Below are positions 9,099 through 18,734 of a stretch of 47,795 nucleotides of DNA, one piece after another. The notes under the pieces were generated by a model that was not told the origin of the DNA, searched no databases, and was given only the letters and a program-made list of their open reading frames with translations. The DNA is from Mesoplasma seiffertii ATCC 49495 (GTDB lineage: Bacteria; Bacillota_I; Bacilli_A; Mycoplasmatales; Mycoplasmataceae). The stretch spans positions 1 to 47,795 of the forward strand of contig NZ_JAED01000009.1 in NCBI RefSeq assembly GCF_000518725.1, in the 5' to 3' direction. Within the stretch, counting starts at the first letter, position 1. Every line of letters starts with the position of its first letter. A program made the translations under genes and the position numbers.

Positions 9099-9845
9099 AT
9101 GAAGTGTTTACTATCACTTAGTTATGATGGAACTGATTATAGTGGATGAATTATTCAACCAAATCAGCGAACTATTCAAGGTGAATTGGAAAAAGCGTTA
9201 AAAGCAATTACCAAGACTACTAATTTTAAAGTTTTAGGAGCTTCGAAAACTGATGCTGGAGTTCATGCGTTAGACCAAAAAGTTTTAGTAACCTTGGAGT
9301 TTGCCCCTAATTTAGATCAATTCAAAGGTGCCCTTAATAAAGCATTACCAAAAGCAATAAGAATTACTAATATCACGAAACCAGAAGCGGAATTTGATAT
9401 TCGCTATCCTATTCAAAAAACTTATCATTATATAATTAATGATCAAGACGATGATATTTTTTCTCAAAGATTCGAACTTCGTTGATCAAAAGGACTTATT
9501 GATATTAAGGCGTTGCAAGAGATTATGAATCTTTTTGTAGGAACCCATGATTTTAAATTATTTTCAGGGTTGACTAGTCAAGAAGCACAGATAATCAAAA
9601 CTGTTCGTCAAATTGATGAAATAACAGTTTTTCGTAATAGCAATAATCGAGTTGTGATTGAGTTTCAGGCTAAAGGATTTATTCGCTATCAAATACGAAT
9701 GATTGTGGGAGCTGCATTGGCGGTTTATCAAAATAAGCATTTTTCAAAAGTAGATTTACGCGAAAAACTTCAGGGAATTGGCGAAAAATCACCAATTGTG
9801 GCCCCTGCTTGTGGATTATGTTTACAAAAAATTAAATATTCTTAA
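9099..9845 (+). CDS. truA: tRNA pseudouridine synthase A
   Basis: This 248-residue enzyme makes pseudouridine at positions 38-40 of tRNA anticodon stems. It starts MKCLLSLSYDGTDYSGW (TGA = Trp), the family N-terminus. The catalytic Asp is residue 52 in SKTDAGVHA; the preceding residue is Lys where most homologues have Arg. Other family segments are PKAIRI, YHYIIN and FQAKGFIRYQIRMIVGAAL near the C-terminus. The length is normal. It closes the ecfA1-ecfA2-ecfT-truA operon, an arrangement common in Firmicutes and mollicutes. The 3' end of the gene appears to contain part of the promoter for the downstream RNA. Confidence 0.95.
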
Positions 9846-9865
9846 AAAAGGTGTATTATTTTATT

Positions 9866-10032
9866 AAGAGATATTGGTTCAAAACAATGTCGCTAAAAAT
9901 AATTACCTGTTGATATAGGTTATGAGTTTCTGGATGATTCGAAAGATGAGAAGGAAAGCGTAAGTTATATGAAAATTTAATTATTCCAATATCTCTCAAA
10001 GAAACACTTATAAATGGAGTGTTTCTTTTTTT
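9866..10032 (+). ncRNA. candidate structured non-coding RNA (~130-nt domain plus terminator)
   Basis: A -10-like TATTAT lies at 9854-9859, and a start seven bases on would fall at 9866. The first transcribed bases AGAGATATTGG (9867-9877) pair perfectly over 11 bp with CCAATATCTCT (9986-9996), closing a 130-nt domain. Inside are CGCT (9891-9894) / AGCG (9957-9960), ACCT (9905-9908) / AGGT (9917-9920), and TTCT (9928-9931) / AGAA (9949-9952). The last pair encloses a possible GAAA tetraloop closed by C-G (9940-9945). An intrinsic terminator follows at 10000-10032. The stretch lacks a coding frame. It shows no SRP, tmRNA, RNase P or known riboswitch core that I can recognise. It could be a stand-alone small RNA (the ~125-nt MCS4 RNA of Mycoplasma capricolum is worth comparing) or a leader of the next gene. 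Confidence 0.55.
10000..10032 (+). terminator. intrinsic terminator of the structured RNA
   Basis: AGAAACACT (10000-10008) pairs with AGTGTTTCT (10018-10026), followed by seven T. It begins three bases after the closing helix of the RNA domain, and I see no obvious alternative pairing with it. Confidence 0.85.
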
Positions 10033-10075
10033 ATTGATTTATTTTTGATAAAATATATTAAATATGGAGGGTAAT

Positions 10076-10795
10076 ATGAAAAAGCGTAACTTAGTAAGTT
10101 TTTGATCAAAAATTTTTCTGATAACTTTTTTTCTGTACATTGGTTCTTTGACTTCAATTGGTAAATTTGCCATTTCAACTCCAACAATTCTTTTAGCAGT
10201 TAATTTAGGATTCATTGCTGTTTCATTTGTTTATTCAAGTGTAATTTTATTGGGATTGTGTAAACTTTTACTGAAGTATCGCCAAACTAAATTATTAAGA
10301 ACTAATTTTGAATTGGCTTCATCTACTTTAGTTGCTTTGTCATTATGAATTGGAACTACTTTTTTTCAGTTTGCAATTTTAATTGGAGTAGCAACAACTT
10401 CGGCAAATAGTAGTGAACTTTTTAAATTTGGAAATAGTGATTTAGCAAATATGTTTATTGCCCAAGCAGTTTTCACAGCGGTGACAATTATAACTTTTAT
10501 TATCATTAGTATTGTGACATATGTACTTACTAAGACTTATGATTTTATGTTGACTGAAAGTAACACACCATTATTTGATATCTCTAATTTTATTGTGTAC
10601 TTTGTAACCAAAGTAGCTGTAAGAGTTCGTGAAAAACGTAATCAAAAAATGACTCGAAAAATTATTGAAGTAAAAGGCAAAGATGACTTTAAAAAAATGT
10701 TTAATTTAAATGTTGAATTAAAAGTTAATGCTCAACAAGCATTTGCTTTGAAAGAAGCTAAAAAGGGGACAACTCCACCAAGTCTTTTGTTTTAA
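10076..10795 (+). CDS. membrane protein with four predicted helices, unknown function
   Basis: This 239-residue protein has its ATG after GGAGGG (10066-10071). Two TGA codons are read as Trp. There are four hydrophobic segments, roughly residues 12-28, 38-62, 86-108 and 126-150. They are followed by a basic cytoplasmic tail with VREKRNQKMTRK and KVNAQQAFALKEAKK. I recognise no conserved family. It lies 43 bases after the terminator of the structured RNA and 24 bases before the large FtsX-type permease, so it is probably cotranscribed with the permease. It might be an accessory membrane subunit of that system. There is no ATPase signature in it. Confidence 0.8.
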
Positions 10796-10819
10796 AACTA
10801 ATAAAATGAAAGGATACAT

Positions 10820-13800
10820 ATGAAAGGCATGAGACTTATTTTAAAGAATTCATTACGAAATTCTTTTAAAAACTTATCGCAAATTTTTGGTTTGACAATG
10901 CTAGTTGCGATGCTGGCTTTAGTAATCTCGCTTATGAGTTCAATTTCAATTAGGGTATTGGATAACTATAATGCTCTAAGAGAAGACTCAAACCAACATA
11001 ATATTATTTTACAAATTGACCCATTTGAAAATGTTCCGACTCAAGAAGTCAGCCAGGGAGCACCAAAAAATTTAGTTGAAGCGCAACAATATTGAATGGC
11101 TAAGCTACAAAAAGAATACAGCCGAGAAGATATTGCATTTAACTGAAGCCGAACTGAAGCTCGTAAGTTTTCACAAGTTTATAACAATGGTCATATTATG
11201 GATTTAAAGGCAATTGTTAAAACAAATTATGATGACACTAATGCAGTTGATAAATTAGTTATTTATCAAGGAACAGGTTATGATGATCAACATACAAGAA
11301 ATGTTGTTTTAGACACAACTTTTGCTGCCGAAAATAAATTGGCTATCGGGGATCTTATTCGTTTACAAAAAGATTCTTTGGGGGACCAAATGCTAGTAGC
11401 TTCTCGTAACAATAAGGGAACTACTGACAAACAATTTCAGGCAATTGAAGAGTTGCAAAAAAAAGGAATTGATGAATCCTTTAATGAAGGAGAGTTTAGT
11501 AACTATGATTGATATCAAGTTTCTGGATTAGGAAATTCAGCAGACTTTGTCATGCCAATTTTGGACGCTAATACTCCAATACCAAATAAACAACGTGAAG
11601 GACTTATTTATTTACATCCAAGTAATTTTGGTCTAATTAAACAAGAAAATGGATTTTACCTATATGACCAAACTTATGGTAAATTAACAATTACTTCAAA
11701 TAATGAATGAGAAAGTTTTTTCAATTTAAAAACAAAATCAGGAATAACTCCAACTAGCAATCAAATTGAAAGAATCAATGCTAGCTGAAAACAACTAATA
11801 AATATTCGCAATGAGCAAAAACGCTATGTGTATGCGATTGGTGATGATGCTTATCGTTACAATAACCGTACGCAAGCAATTGAATCAACATTAAAAATCT
11901 ATCATGGAATTACTTCAATTACTTTGATCTTATTATTTATTGTTTGTCTATATACAATTGGATTAATTACTAAAAAACAAATTGATAAATCAAAATCACA
12001 AATTGGAACAATGAAAGCATTAGGATATCGTCGACGACAAATTATTTTTAACTATGTAACGACTCCGTTTATTACTGCGGTTATGGGTTCATTTATTGGA
12101 TTCATTCTTGCTCAGCCAGTACAAATTATTTTAATTGACCAAGTTTCAAATTACTTTTCATTAGACTTTTCAACATGAAAATTTGATTATGTAGGATTTT
12201 TCAATGTTGTATTTATTTTATGAATTTTCCTAACCTTTATTGCCTTCTTAATGGCGCTGTTGATTTTTAAATCATCAGCATTAAATTTAATGAGCGCTAA
12301 TAAGTCTACAAAAGTAACTAGATTTGGAATGGCTATCAAACGTTTAAATATGCGTAATAGCTTTGGATCAAAAATTCGTACAGCTTTATTAATTAATTCA
12401 TTTGGAAAACTATCATGTGTAGGAGCAGTTGTTTTAATTGCTTCAGGAGTAATGACAGTTGCCTATGCAGCACCAAATGCTTTAAACGTTAACCGTGAAG
12501 CCGCATATAACGGAATTAATTATAATCAATTGGTTGAATTTAATGAACCAGTTGTAAATAATCCATATACATTCTTAAAAGCTTACAATAAAACAATTGC
12601 TAATCCTGAATATCGTAAAGCTAAGCTTATTAATCAACCAGGAGAATACTGAACAAACGTTCCGCTAAAAACTCTTGATAATGGTCAAACTTATGTTTAT
12701 GATATGGATAAAATTATTAAGGCTTACATTAACCGACAAGTTGCTAGTGATTATTTCTCATTAATAGTTCAAGATGATGAAATTTTCACTTCAGGAGTTT
12801 TAGCTGCTAATATGAAGCTAACTAACTCTTATGGATTAAACGTTGGAATTAATTTACAAAAATTGATGGCCCAAAAAGCAACTACTCCAATTCCTGGAGA
12901 TGGTTCAGAAATTATGTATATTTTTGCTTTAAATCAATGACCTGATTTAGTTAAGTTTTTTGACAATGTTAAATACAATAAAGACGACCAATTACGGGTA
13001 ACTAAGGTATTTCAAGCCTTTTATAAAAAGTATATTAACTCAGTTTTCTTATCATTACCACAAATTGATTCGACAGCAAAATCAAACTCTGAAAAAATTG
13101 CTGAGTTTAATCAAGCTGAGGGAGCACAACGATATCTTAAAGCAACTGATGAATTAGTAGATAGTTATGAAATTGCAATGGAACTGAATCCAGCGATTAA
13201 AGATTTTAATCAATTAAATCATGCAATTAATGCTAAAACTCCGACACCTCCTATATTTAAAATTTCGGATGGTACTAATTTATTAGGTGAAAACCGTATC
13301 TATGATAATGATGAAGAGTTAAATTATAAAGATGATAAATATGAAACTATTGATTTAGATTCAATTAAAGATCAGGAAACTTTAGATGCGTATACTTACA
13401 AATATATGAAGTGATTTTCAATGTACTTCTTTGGAAGAATTGATCATGTTATCATTCAAGCAGCTTATTCGCGTTCACCATATTTTGTTCAACAAAATAT
13501 TAAAGAAGCAGTTAAAAATGACCAAGAGTTCAATACCGCCTTTTCATTAGTGCCATTAGATGAACTTGATCAAATTGGAACATATATGAATGTTCAAAGT
13601 AAAGACGATGTCAACTTCAAAATTTATGGACTAGATAATTTAAACAATCCGTTTATGCAATTAGAAGATGAAAAAGGCAATTCGTTAAATCAAGAACTAT
13701 TCAAAAATTCTAACGATAATGAAATTGTTATTAATCAAACTGTTGCCCAAAAGTTGAAGCTAAAAAAAGGTGATAATGTTGATTTAAATGTAATTAAAAA

Positions 13801-14950
13801 GTTATTAACTGATGAAAATAATCAACCGTATACCCTTGATCAATATACTGGGGGAAATGAATATGGATCTTCATCTTATGATCATCCATTTAGACAGTAC
13901 TCTGATACAACTTCTAATTCAAAACCAATTAAGTTAGCGGGAAAAACTTTGGCTGGAGGATTGACAGATATTGGAGAAGTTTACCAATCAATACTTAAAG
14001 GTGAAAACGATATTATTGATCAAAAAACTTCGGTTACTTTCAAAGTTGCCGGAATTCATGATGGTTATGGAACAGCTGCTGCGTGAATTAGTAATCAAAA
14101 TGCTAACAAGGTTTTAGGTTATGATCTTGTTGAAGAATATTTCTGAATTAATCAATTTTCTCGTCAGTGAGGAAATGAATTTAAAAATCCTATAAATGAA
14201 GAAATTTATTTAAAAAATTGAAAATTGGGAATGACTCTTGAGGAATTTAAAAAGGACTTTTTAAATTCACGTGATGCAGATGTAGCTACAAAATCACAAA
14301 AGATTTATCAAATGTTCAAAAGTTCTAATCCAGTGTTCAATTATAAATATTCTTTAAGTGAAGATATTGGAGATTTGAAAAGTACAATTTCAACTTTCCA
14401 AAAATATGGAGACTACTCACCATTTGGAATGAATGGTGGTTACAAAAATGGGGTTCTAGCCGATGGAGCAGCTGAAGGTTCAATCAAAGCCATTGTGCCA
14501 ACCCAAATTAGTAAAGATATTTTAAACCAAATGTCAGACTTAGTAATGATTGTAATGATTTTTGCAATTGTCTTGGTCTTAATTATTACGTTTGTAATCA
14601 TTCTGTTGACAACAAACTTGATTATTACTGATAATGCCCGATTTATTGCAACGATGAAAGTTCTGGGATATCGCAATAACTACATCGCCAAAACAATTTT
14701 AGGAATGTATTTCATTGTTATTGGAGCTACTTTTGCAATTGGAACCGCAGTTGGGTGATACGCCTACATTTCAGCGTTAACACTTGTAGCTGCCAAATCA
14801 AGCATGGTTCTGCCAATGGTATTCCCATTCTGGTTAGTTATTGGTGTAGCAGTTTCTGTGTTAGGAATTTATTTAGTAACAATTGCTTACGGATTTAGAG
14901 CAATTACGAAAGTTAATGCCACAAAAATGTTGCAAAATACTGACATATAA
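10820..14950 (+). CDS. large FtsX/MacB-type ABC permease, 1376 residues
   Basis: This single frame contains many TGA = Trp codons and a rare TGG at 14831. It encodes two FtsX-type halves. Half 1 has an N-terminal helix (about 22-44), a ~310-residue extracytoplasmic domain, then three helices including the FtsX signature KSQIGTMKALGYRRRQI near residue 393. Half 2 repeats this: a helix near 535-560, a much longer extracytoplasmic region (~670 residues), then three helices with ARFIATMKVLGYRNNYI near 1280. This is the topology of the mechanotransmitting type VII ABC family. These permeases act on lipoproteins, peptides or surface processes rather than pumping through a channel. No partner ATPase is adjacent. 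The substrate is unknown. It ends just before the PhnD-like operon promoter. Confidence 0.88.
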
Positions 14951-15021
14951 TGTAAAAATGTTTGATTTTGGGACCAATAAGAAGGCAGAAAACTTTAATT
15001 GAATAAAAAAGATAAATTTAA

Positions 15022-15050
15022 TTGACAAATATAAACTATTTTAGTATCTT
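15022..15050 (+). promoter_or_regulatory. sigma-70 type promoter of the PhnD-like operon
   Basis: TTGACA (15022-15027), a 17-base spacer, then TATCTT (15045-15050). The predicted start is near 15057. This is one of the best promoter matches in the window. Confidence 0.8.
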
Positions 15051-15056
15051 AATAAT

Positions 15057-15181
15057 AGCAAATTTAATAACCAAACGCCTACAGGTCCATTATGGATCAG
15101 AAGAATATCATTGTAATAGGCTGAAAATGTGGACACTTAAGCGTATCAAGCGTTTTAGTGTCCAGTTTTTTTTTTTTTTTT
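15057..15181 (+). promoter_or_regulatory. unassigned 5' leader/attenuator (candidate riboswitch)
   Basis: The transcript begins near 15057. GCCTA (15077-15081) pairs with TAGGC (15117-15121). Within it, GGTCCA (84-89) pairs with TGGATC (93-98) in a tight hairpin, leaving a purine-rich single strand (15101-15116). A strong terminator follows: GGACACT plus AAGCG pair with CGTTT plus AGTGTCC (15131-15161), with 16 T at 15166-15181, only 31 bases before the lipoprotein ATG. GTCCA of the first hairpin is complementary to TGGAC at the base of the terminator, so an antiterminator is possible. The purine riboswitch core seen in the second leader is absent, and I match no known riboswitch class. Confidence 0.55.
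15130..15181 (+). terminator. leader terminator with 16-T tract
   Basis: TGGACACT-T-AAGCG folds against CGTTT-T-AGTGTCCA, followed by an uninterrupted run of 16 T. Its position in front of the coding start implies attenuation. Confidence 0.8.
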
Positions 15182-15212
15182 AGATTTGCCATGTCAAAAA
15201 AAGGAGAGAAAA

Positions 15213-16436
15213 ATGAAAAAATTGCTAGCTATTATCGGAACTGCATCACTGACTGCAACAATGAGTGCCACAATTGTTTCTTGTAAAGGACCAGATGAAT
15301 TAAAGATTGTTTTTATTCCTTCAAAAAATTCTGTGGGATTGTTAGAAACTGTCAGACCAATCGAAAACAAGTTACAAGCTGAACTTGAACAAAGATATCA
15401 AAAAAATCAGCAGCAGTTTAAAAAGAAAGTAAAAGTTTCGGTGTCAACTTCACCAGAAGCCGCTGGTCAAGCATTAGAAGCTGGAAAAGCTCATATTGCC
15501 TTTTTGCCAGTGGGAACTTACAACACATATAAAGGAAAACCAATTGACGGTTCAAATTCTTTTGATAAAGTTGGAGTCTTACTACAATCATCTCGTGCTG
15601 GAGTTAATACTGAAATTAAGTACTTCGAAAATAACCATAATCAAAAAGCCGAAATCAATAGTAAAGATTCATGAGAAGTAGCCAAACAATATAATCAAGA
15701 TATGGCAGTAAAATCGGGAGATACATTTTCTCGAGAAAAATGAAGAAAAAAATATCAATCAGAAGATAAAACTCAAGATGCTTCTTACTACCGAAGCTAT
15801 ATTTTTGCCAATAACGAGTTTTTGAAAAGTAAAGAATATGATTTAAATAATTTTAAAAATGAAACCGAATATGTTGAAGCAACTAAAGAGTTATTATTAA
15901 ATAATGATTTTACTTTAGCAAAAAGTCGAACATCAAGTGCGGGAAGTTTATATCCATTAATCTGAATGAAGTCAACTTTAGGAATGTCAAATGATGAAAT
16001 TCAAAAAGTTTTTAAAAATTCTAAAACTCAGAACGATTATTTGGATGCAGCATTAAAAACATCAACTAATGCCTTACAATTTGGAACTGGATTTGCCGAC
16101 ATCAGATATGATAATTTAACAGAAGAACAGTCTGAACAAGCATTCAGTAAAACTCAAGTAATTGGAATTTCTAATGCCATTATTAATGATGGGATTATGT
16201 ATTCTAAGAAAGCGTTAAATGATCAAGAATTAATTTACAACTTGCGTGAAAGTTTTAAAACGTTAATTTCTAAATCTGAAAATAGCAAAATTTTTGATGT
16301 TTACAATCATACAGGATATGTTGGTCCTCAAAGTCAAGAAGCTTCAAAAGAGTGAGAAAACACTTTGGATAAAAATATTACTGAAACACAAAAACAAGCT
16401 GAAGACATGGCTGATTTGATCAAGTCATGAATATAA
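15213..16436 (+). CDS. PhnD/p37-like substrate-binding lipoprotein, copy 1
   Basis: This 407-residue protein has RBS AAGGAGAG and a lipoprotein leader ending IVSC (Cys24). The mature protein begins with the type II periplasmic-binding-protein pattern LKIVFIPSKNSVGLLETVRP, then VSVSTSPEAAGQALEAGKAHIAFLPVGTY. SAGSLYPLIW and DVYNHTGYVG follow toward the C-terminus. This is the PhnD-like family that includes p37/Cypl of Mycoplasma hyorhinis, reported to bind thiamine pyrophosphate. It would capture substrate outside the membrane for the downstream ATPase and permease. It is paralogous to copy 2 along the whole length and has the same length. The ligand is undetermined; phosphonate is only the family label. 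Confidence 0.88.
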
Positions 16437-16461
16437 AACTTTAAAATAATTTCTAAAATCC

Positions 16462-16490
16462 TTGCAAAGCGAAGCAACTCATATTATCAT
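16462..16490 (+). promoter_or_regulatory. promoter of the second PhnD-like gene
   Basis: TTGCAA (16462-16467), a 17-base spacer, then TATCAT (16485-16490), located between the two lipoproteins and upstream of the riboswitch. Confidence 0.5.
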
Positions 16491-16512
16491 AACGATATAA
16501 AACTAAATATTT

Positions 16513-16633
16513 ATAAGCCTATATATGTTCAAATAATGGTTGAATGTCTCTACGGTACACCGATGTACCACTATATGCTATTAAAAATAAGAGGCGCAAT
16601 GCATGTTTTGAACAGGTGTATTGTGTCTTTTTT
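16513..16633 (+). promoter_or_regulatory. guanine-type purine riboswitch with terminator
   Basis: P2 is GTTCAA (16527-16532) / TTGAAT (16540-16545) with seven-base L2 ATAATGG. J2/3 is GTCTCTAC (16546-16553), matching the purine-riboswitch consensus. P3 is GGTACA (16554-16559) / TGTACC (16564-16569). J3/1 is ACTAT (16570-16574), with C at the specificity position (16571) expected to pair with guanine. P1 (around AGCCT / ATGCT) is imperfect. L3 is only CCGA, three bases shorter than in the classical aptamer, though CC can still meet GG of L2. A 12-bp terminator (16592-16603 / 16617-16628) with six T follows. It should switch off the second lipoprotein gene when the purine is abundant. Confidence 0.82.
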
Positions 16634-16675
16634 CTATTTAGATTTATACATAATTGTTGCTTAAGGAGAGATGAA

Positions 16676-17899
16676 ATGAAAAAGCTATTAACAATTATCA
16701 GTGGTTTGGGGATTTTATCAGCGACAACTTCAACAGTTGTTGCTTGTGGAAACAAAGATGAGGAACTTCGTATTGTATTTATTCCTTCTAATGAGGCTAC
16801 TAGTGTTATTAACACGGTTAAGCCATTGGAACAAAAACTTACAAATGAGTTGAAAACTCTTGCAGAATCAAGAGGTGAAACTTTTAAAAAGAAAGTTGTT
16901 ATTTCAACTTCAACAAATTATGAAGCAGCTGGTCAATCATTGCAAGCTGGTAAAGCTGCTTTGGCATTTTTGCCAATTGGAACATATAACCAATATAAAG
17001 GAACAAAGCAAGCGGATAACCGTTATAGTGATTTAGGATTTTTACTAAATTCTACAAGAGATGCCACTATTATTGAACATGACTATTTTAAAGATGACCA
17101 AGGTGATTGAAATAATAAGGCCTTGCGTGAGTTAGAAGCAAAAGATTCTTTAGCACTTGCCAAAAATTATAATGACCATTTAAGTATTAATGAACAAGAT
17201 AATAAGGAAACTATTCAAGAAAAATTAACAACGTCAGAAGCACACGCAACTTATTATCGTTCATACATTTATGCGAATAACAAATATTTAGAAGCCAATC
17301 CAATTGATTGAAATTCTGATGAAGCATACAAAGAAAGTATTAAAAAATTAGTACTTAGTGATGAAGGGAAAAACTTTTCATTGTCAGCAAGTAAAACTTC
17401 TAGTGCTGGAATGATTTATCCATTAATGTGATTGAAAAATACAATTGGACTAAATAATGAAGAAATTGTTAAAGTCTATCACAATGCTCAAACACAATCT
17501 TCATATCCAGATGTTGCTTCAAAACTAGGAACAGGACAAACTAAAATGGCGGTTGGATACTCAGATATTCGTATCGAAATTAAAGATAACCAAGAGTTAA
17601 CTAAAGCTTTTAACAATTCACAAGTAGTTGGAGTTTCTGAAGGGATTTTAAATGATGGAATTGCTTATTCTCGAAAAGCTTTAAAAAATCAAACAGCATT
17701 AATTACTGATTTACGAACTGCTTTTCAAGATTTAGTTAGCAAACCAGAAAACAAGGAAATCTTTGATGTTTACAAACACTCAGGATATAATGGTCCTGGT
17801 GAAGAAGATGCTTCGAAATGAGAAGCAAGTTTGGATCAAAATATTGATTTAAACTCAGTTAAAGCACAAGAAATTATGAATCTTATTAAAGGATTATAA
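16676..17899 (+). CDS. PhnD/p37-like substrate-binding lipoprotein, copy 2
   Basis: This 407-residue paralogue of the preceding lipoprotein is of equal length. I take ATG 16676, which gives proper spacing from AAGGAGAG (16663-16670). The leader ends VVAC with Cys24. Conserved features shared with copy 1 are LRIVFIPSNEATSVINTVKP, ISTSTNYEAAGQSLQAGKAALAFLPIGTY, TSSAGMIYPLMW and DVYKHSGYNGPG. It binds substrate outside the cell and delivers it to the downstream double permease. The guanine-type riboswitch in front suggests its ligand is a purine compound or linked to purine supply. Copy 1 has a different leader, so the two may capture different ligands or be tuned to different signals. Confidence 0.88.
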
Positions 17900-17924
17900 A
17901 ATGTGCAAATAAATTAAAGAAAGG

Positions 17925-17950
17925 ACAAAATGCATGAAAATGCATTTTGT
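17925..17950 (+). repeat. perfect inverted repeat with GAAA loop upstream of the transporter ATPase
   Basis: ACAAAATGCAT (17925-17935), GAAA, ATGCATTTTGT (17940-17950). There is no T-run, so it is not a terminator. It covers the edge of the only SD in the interval. Confidence 0.75.
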
Positions 17951-17974
17951 GCATGTATAAAACAAAATGATTAA
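17930..17974 (+). CDS. putative 14-residue leader ORF overlapping the ATPase start
   Basis: An ATG at 17930 has an ideal Shine-Dalgarno (AAAGGA, 17920-17925) and encodes [14 protein letters not shown]. It stops at TAA 17972-17974, inside the first codons of the ATPase, whose ATG (17967) has no SD of its own. This arrangement predicts translational coupling. The RNA over the ORF start also forms a perfect 11-bp hairpin with a GAAA loop. Expression is an inference. Confidence 0.45.
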   Translation: MHENAFCACIKQND

Positions 17975-18734
17975 ATTTACAAATGTTGATAAAGTTTGAC
18001 CTAATGGTAAACATGTCTTAAAAAATATTAACTTAACAATTGAAGAAGGGGAATTTGTTGCCGTGATTGGTCCTTCGGGAGCAGGAAAAACAACGCTTTT
18101 GAAAACTATTAATCAAATAAATATTATATCTTCAGGAAATATTCTAGTTAAGATTAAAGAAAATGATGGTACACATAAAGAATATGATCTAAGTAGCATC
18201 AATGGCAAAGAGCTACGAGCATTAAGAACTAAAATTGGTTTAATGTCACAAGAATATAACAATTTAGAAAAACAAACGGTTTTACAAAATGTGTTAAATT
18301 CTAGAGTTGCTAAGTTACCATGATATCGAGTATTTTTAGGATTTTTTACAAAAAAAGAAAAAGTTGAAGCATTAAAAGCTTTAGATAAGTTGAGCCTTTT
18401 GGATTATGCCTATACACGAGCAGGCAATTTATCAGGTGGTCAACAACAAAGAGTTGCTTTGGCAAGAACAATCAATCAAAATCCAAGTATTATAATTGCT
18501 GATGAACCAGTGTCGGCGTTAGATCCAATTTTAGCAAACCAGGTTATGCTGGATTTTCAAAAAATCAATCAAGAATTAAATATGACTGTAATCATTAATA
18601 TTCATCATGTTGATCTTGCGGTTAAATATTGTCGTCGAATTATTGGGTTAAATGACGGAAAAGTTGTTTTTGATGGAACCCCACAACAATTAACCGAAGC
18701 CAAACTTAAAGAAATTTATGGGGGTAATTATTAA
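17967..18734 (+). CDS. phnC: PhnC-type ABC transporter ATPase (p29-like)
   Basis: This 255-residue ATPase is of the usual PhnC length and powers the uptake system of this operon. Walker [10 protein letters not shown] is at 35-43. The Q-loop is [10 protein letters not shown], where most ABC proteins have FQ. The signature is [13 protein letters not shown], Walker [14 protein letters not shown], and the switch His is in NIHHVD. The WYRVFLGF-type segment before the signature is a PhnC-family trait. The gene symbol names the family; the substrate is probably not a phosphonate. It has no SD directly before its ATG and is probably translated by coupling from the short leader ORF. Its stop overlaps the permease start by one base. 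Confidence 0.92.

Noticed and set aside
9866-9996. Structured RNA as SRP RNA
   Set aside because: GAAGGAAAGCG slightly recalls the SRP helix 8 element, but the required symmetric loop sequence and stem are not formed.
15057-15121. First PhnD leader as a purine or TPP riboswitch
   Set aside because: Neither the purine J2/3 and J3/1 sequences nor the TPP CUGAGA element is present; kept as unassigned.
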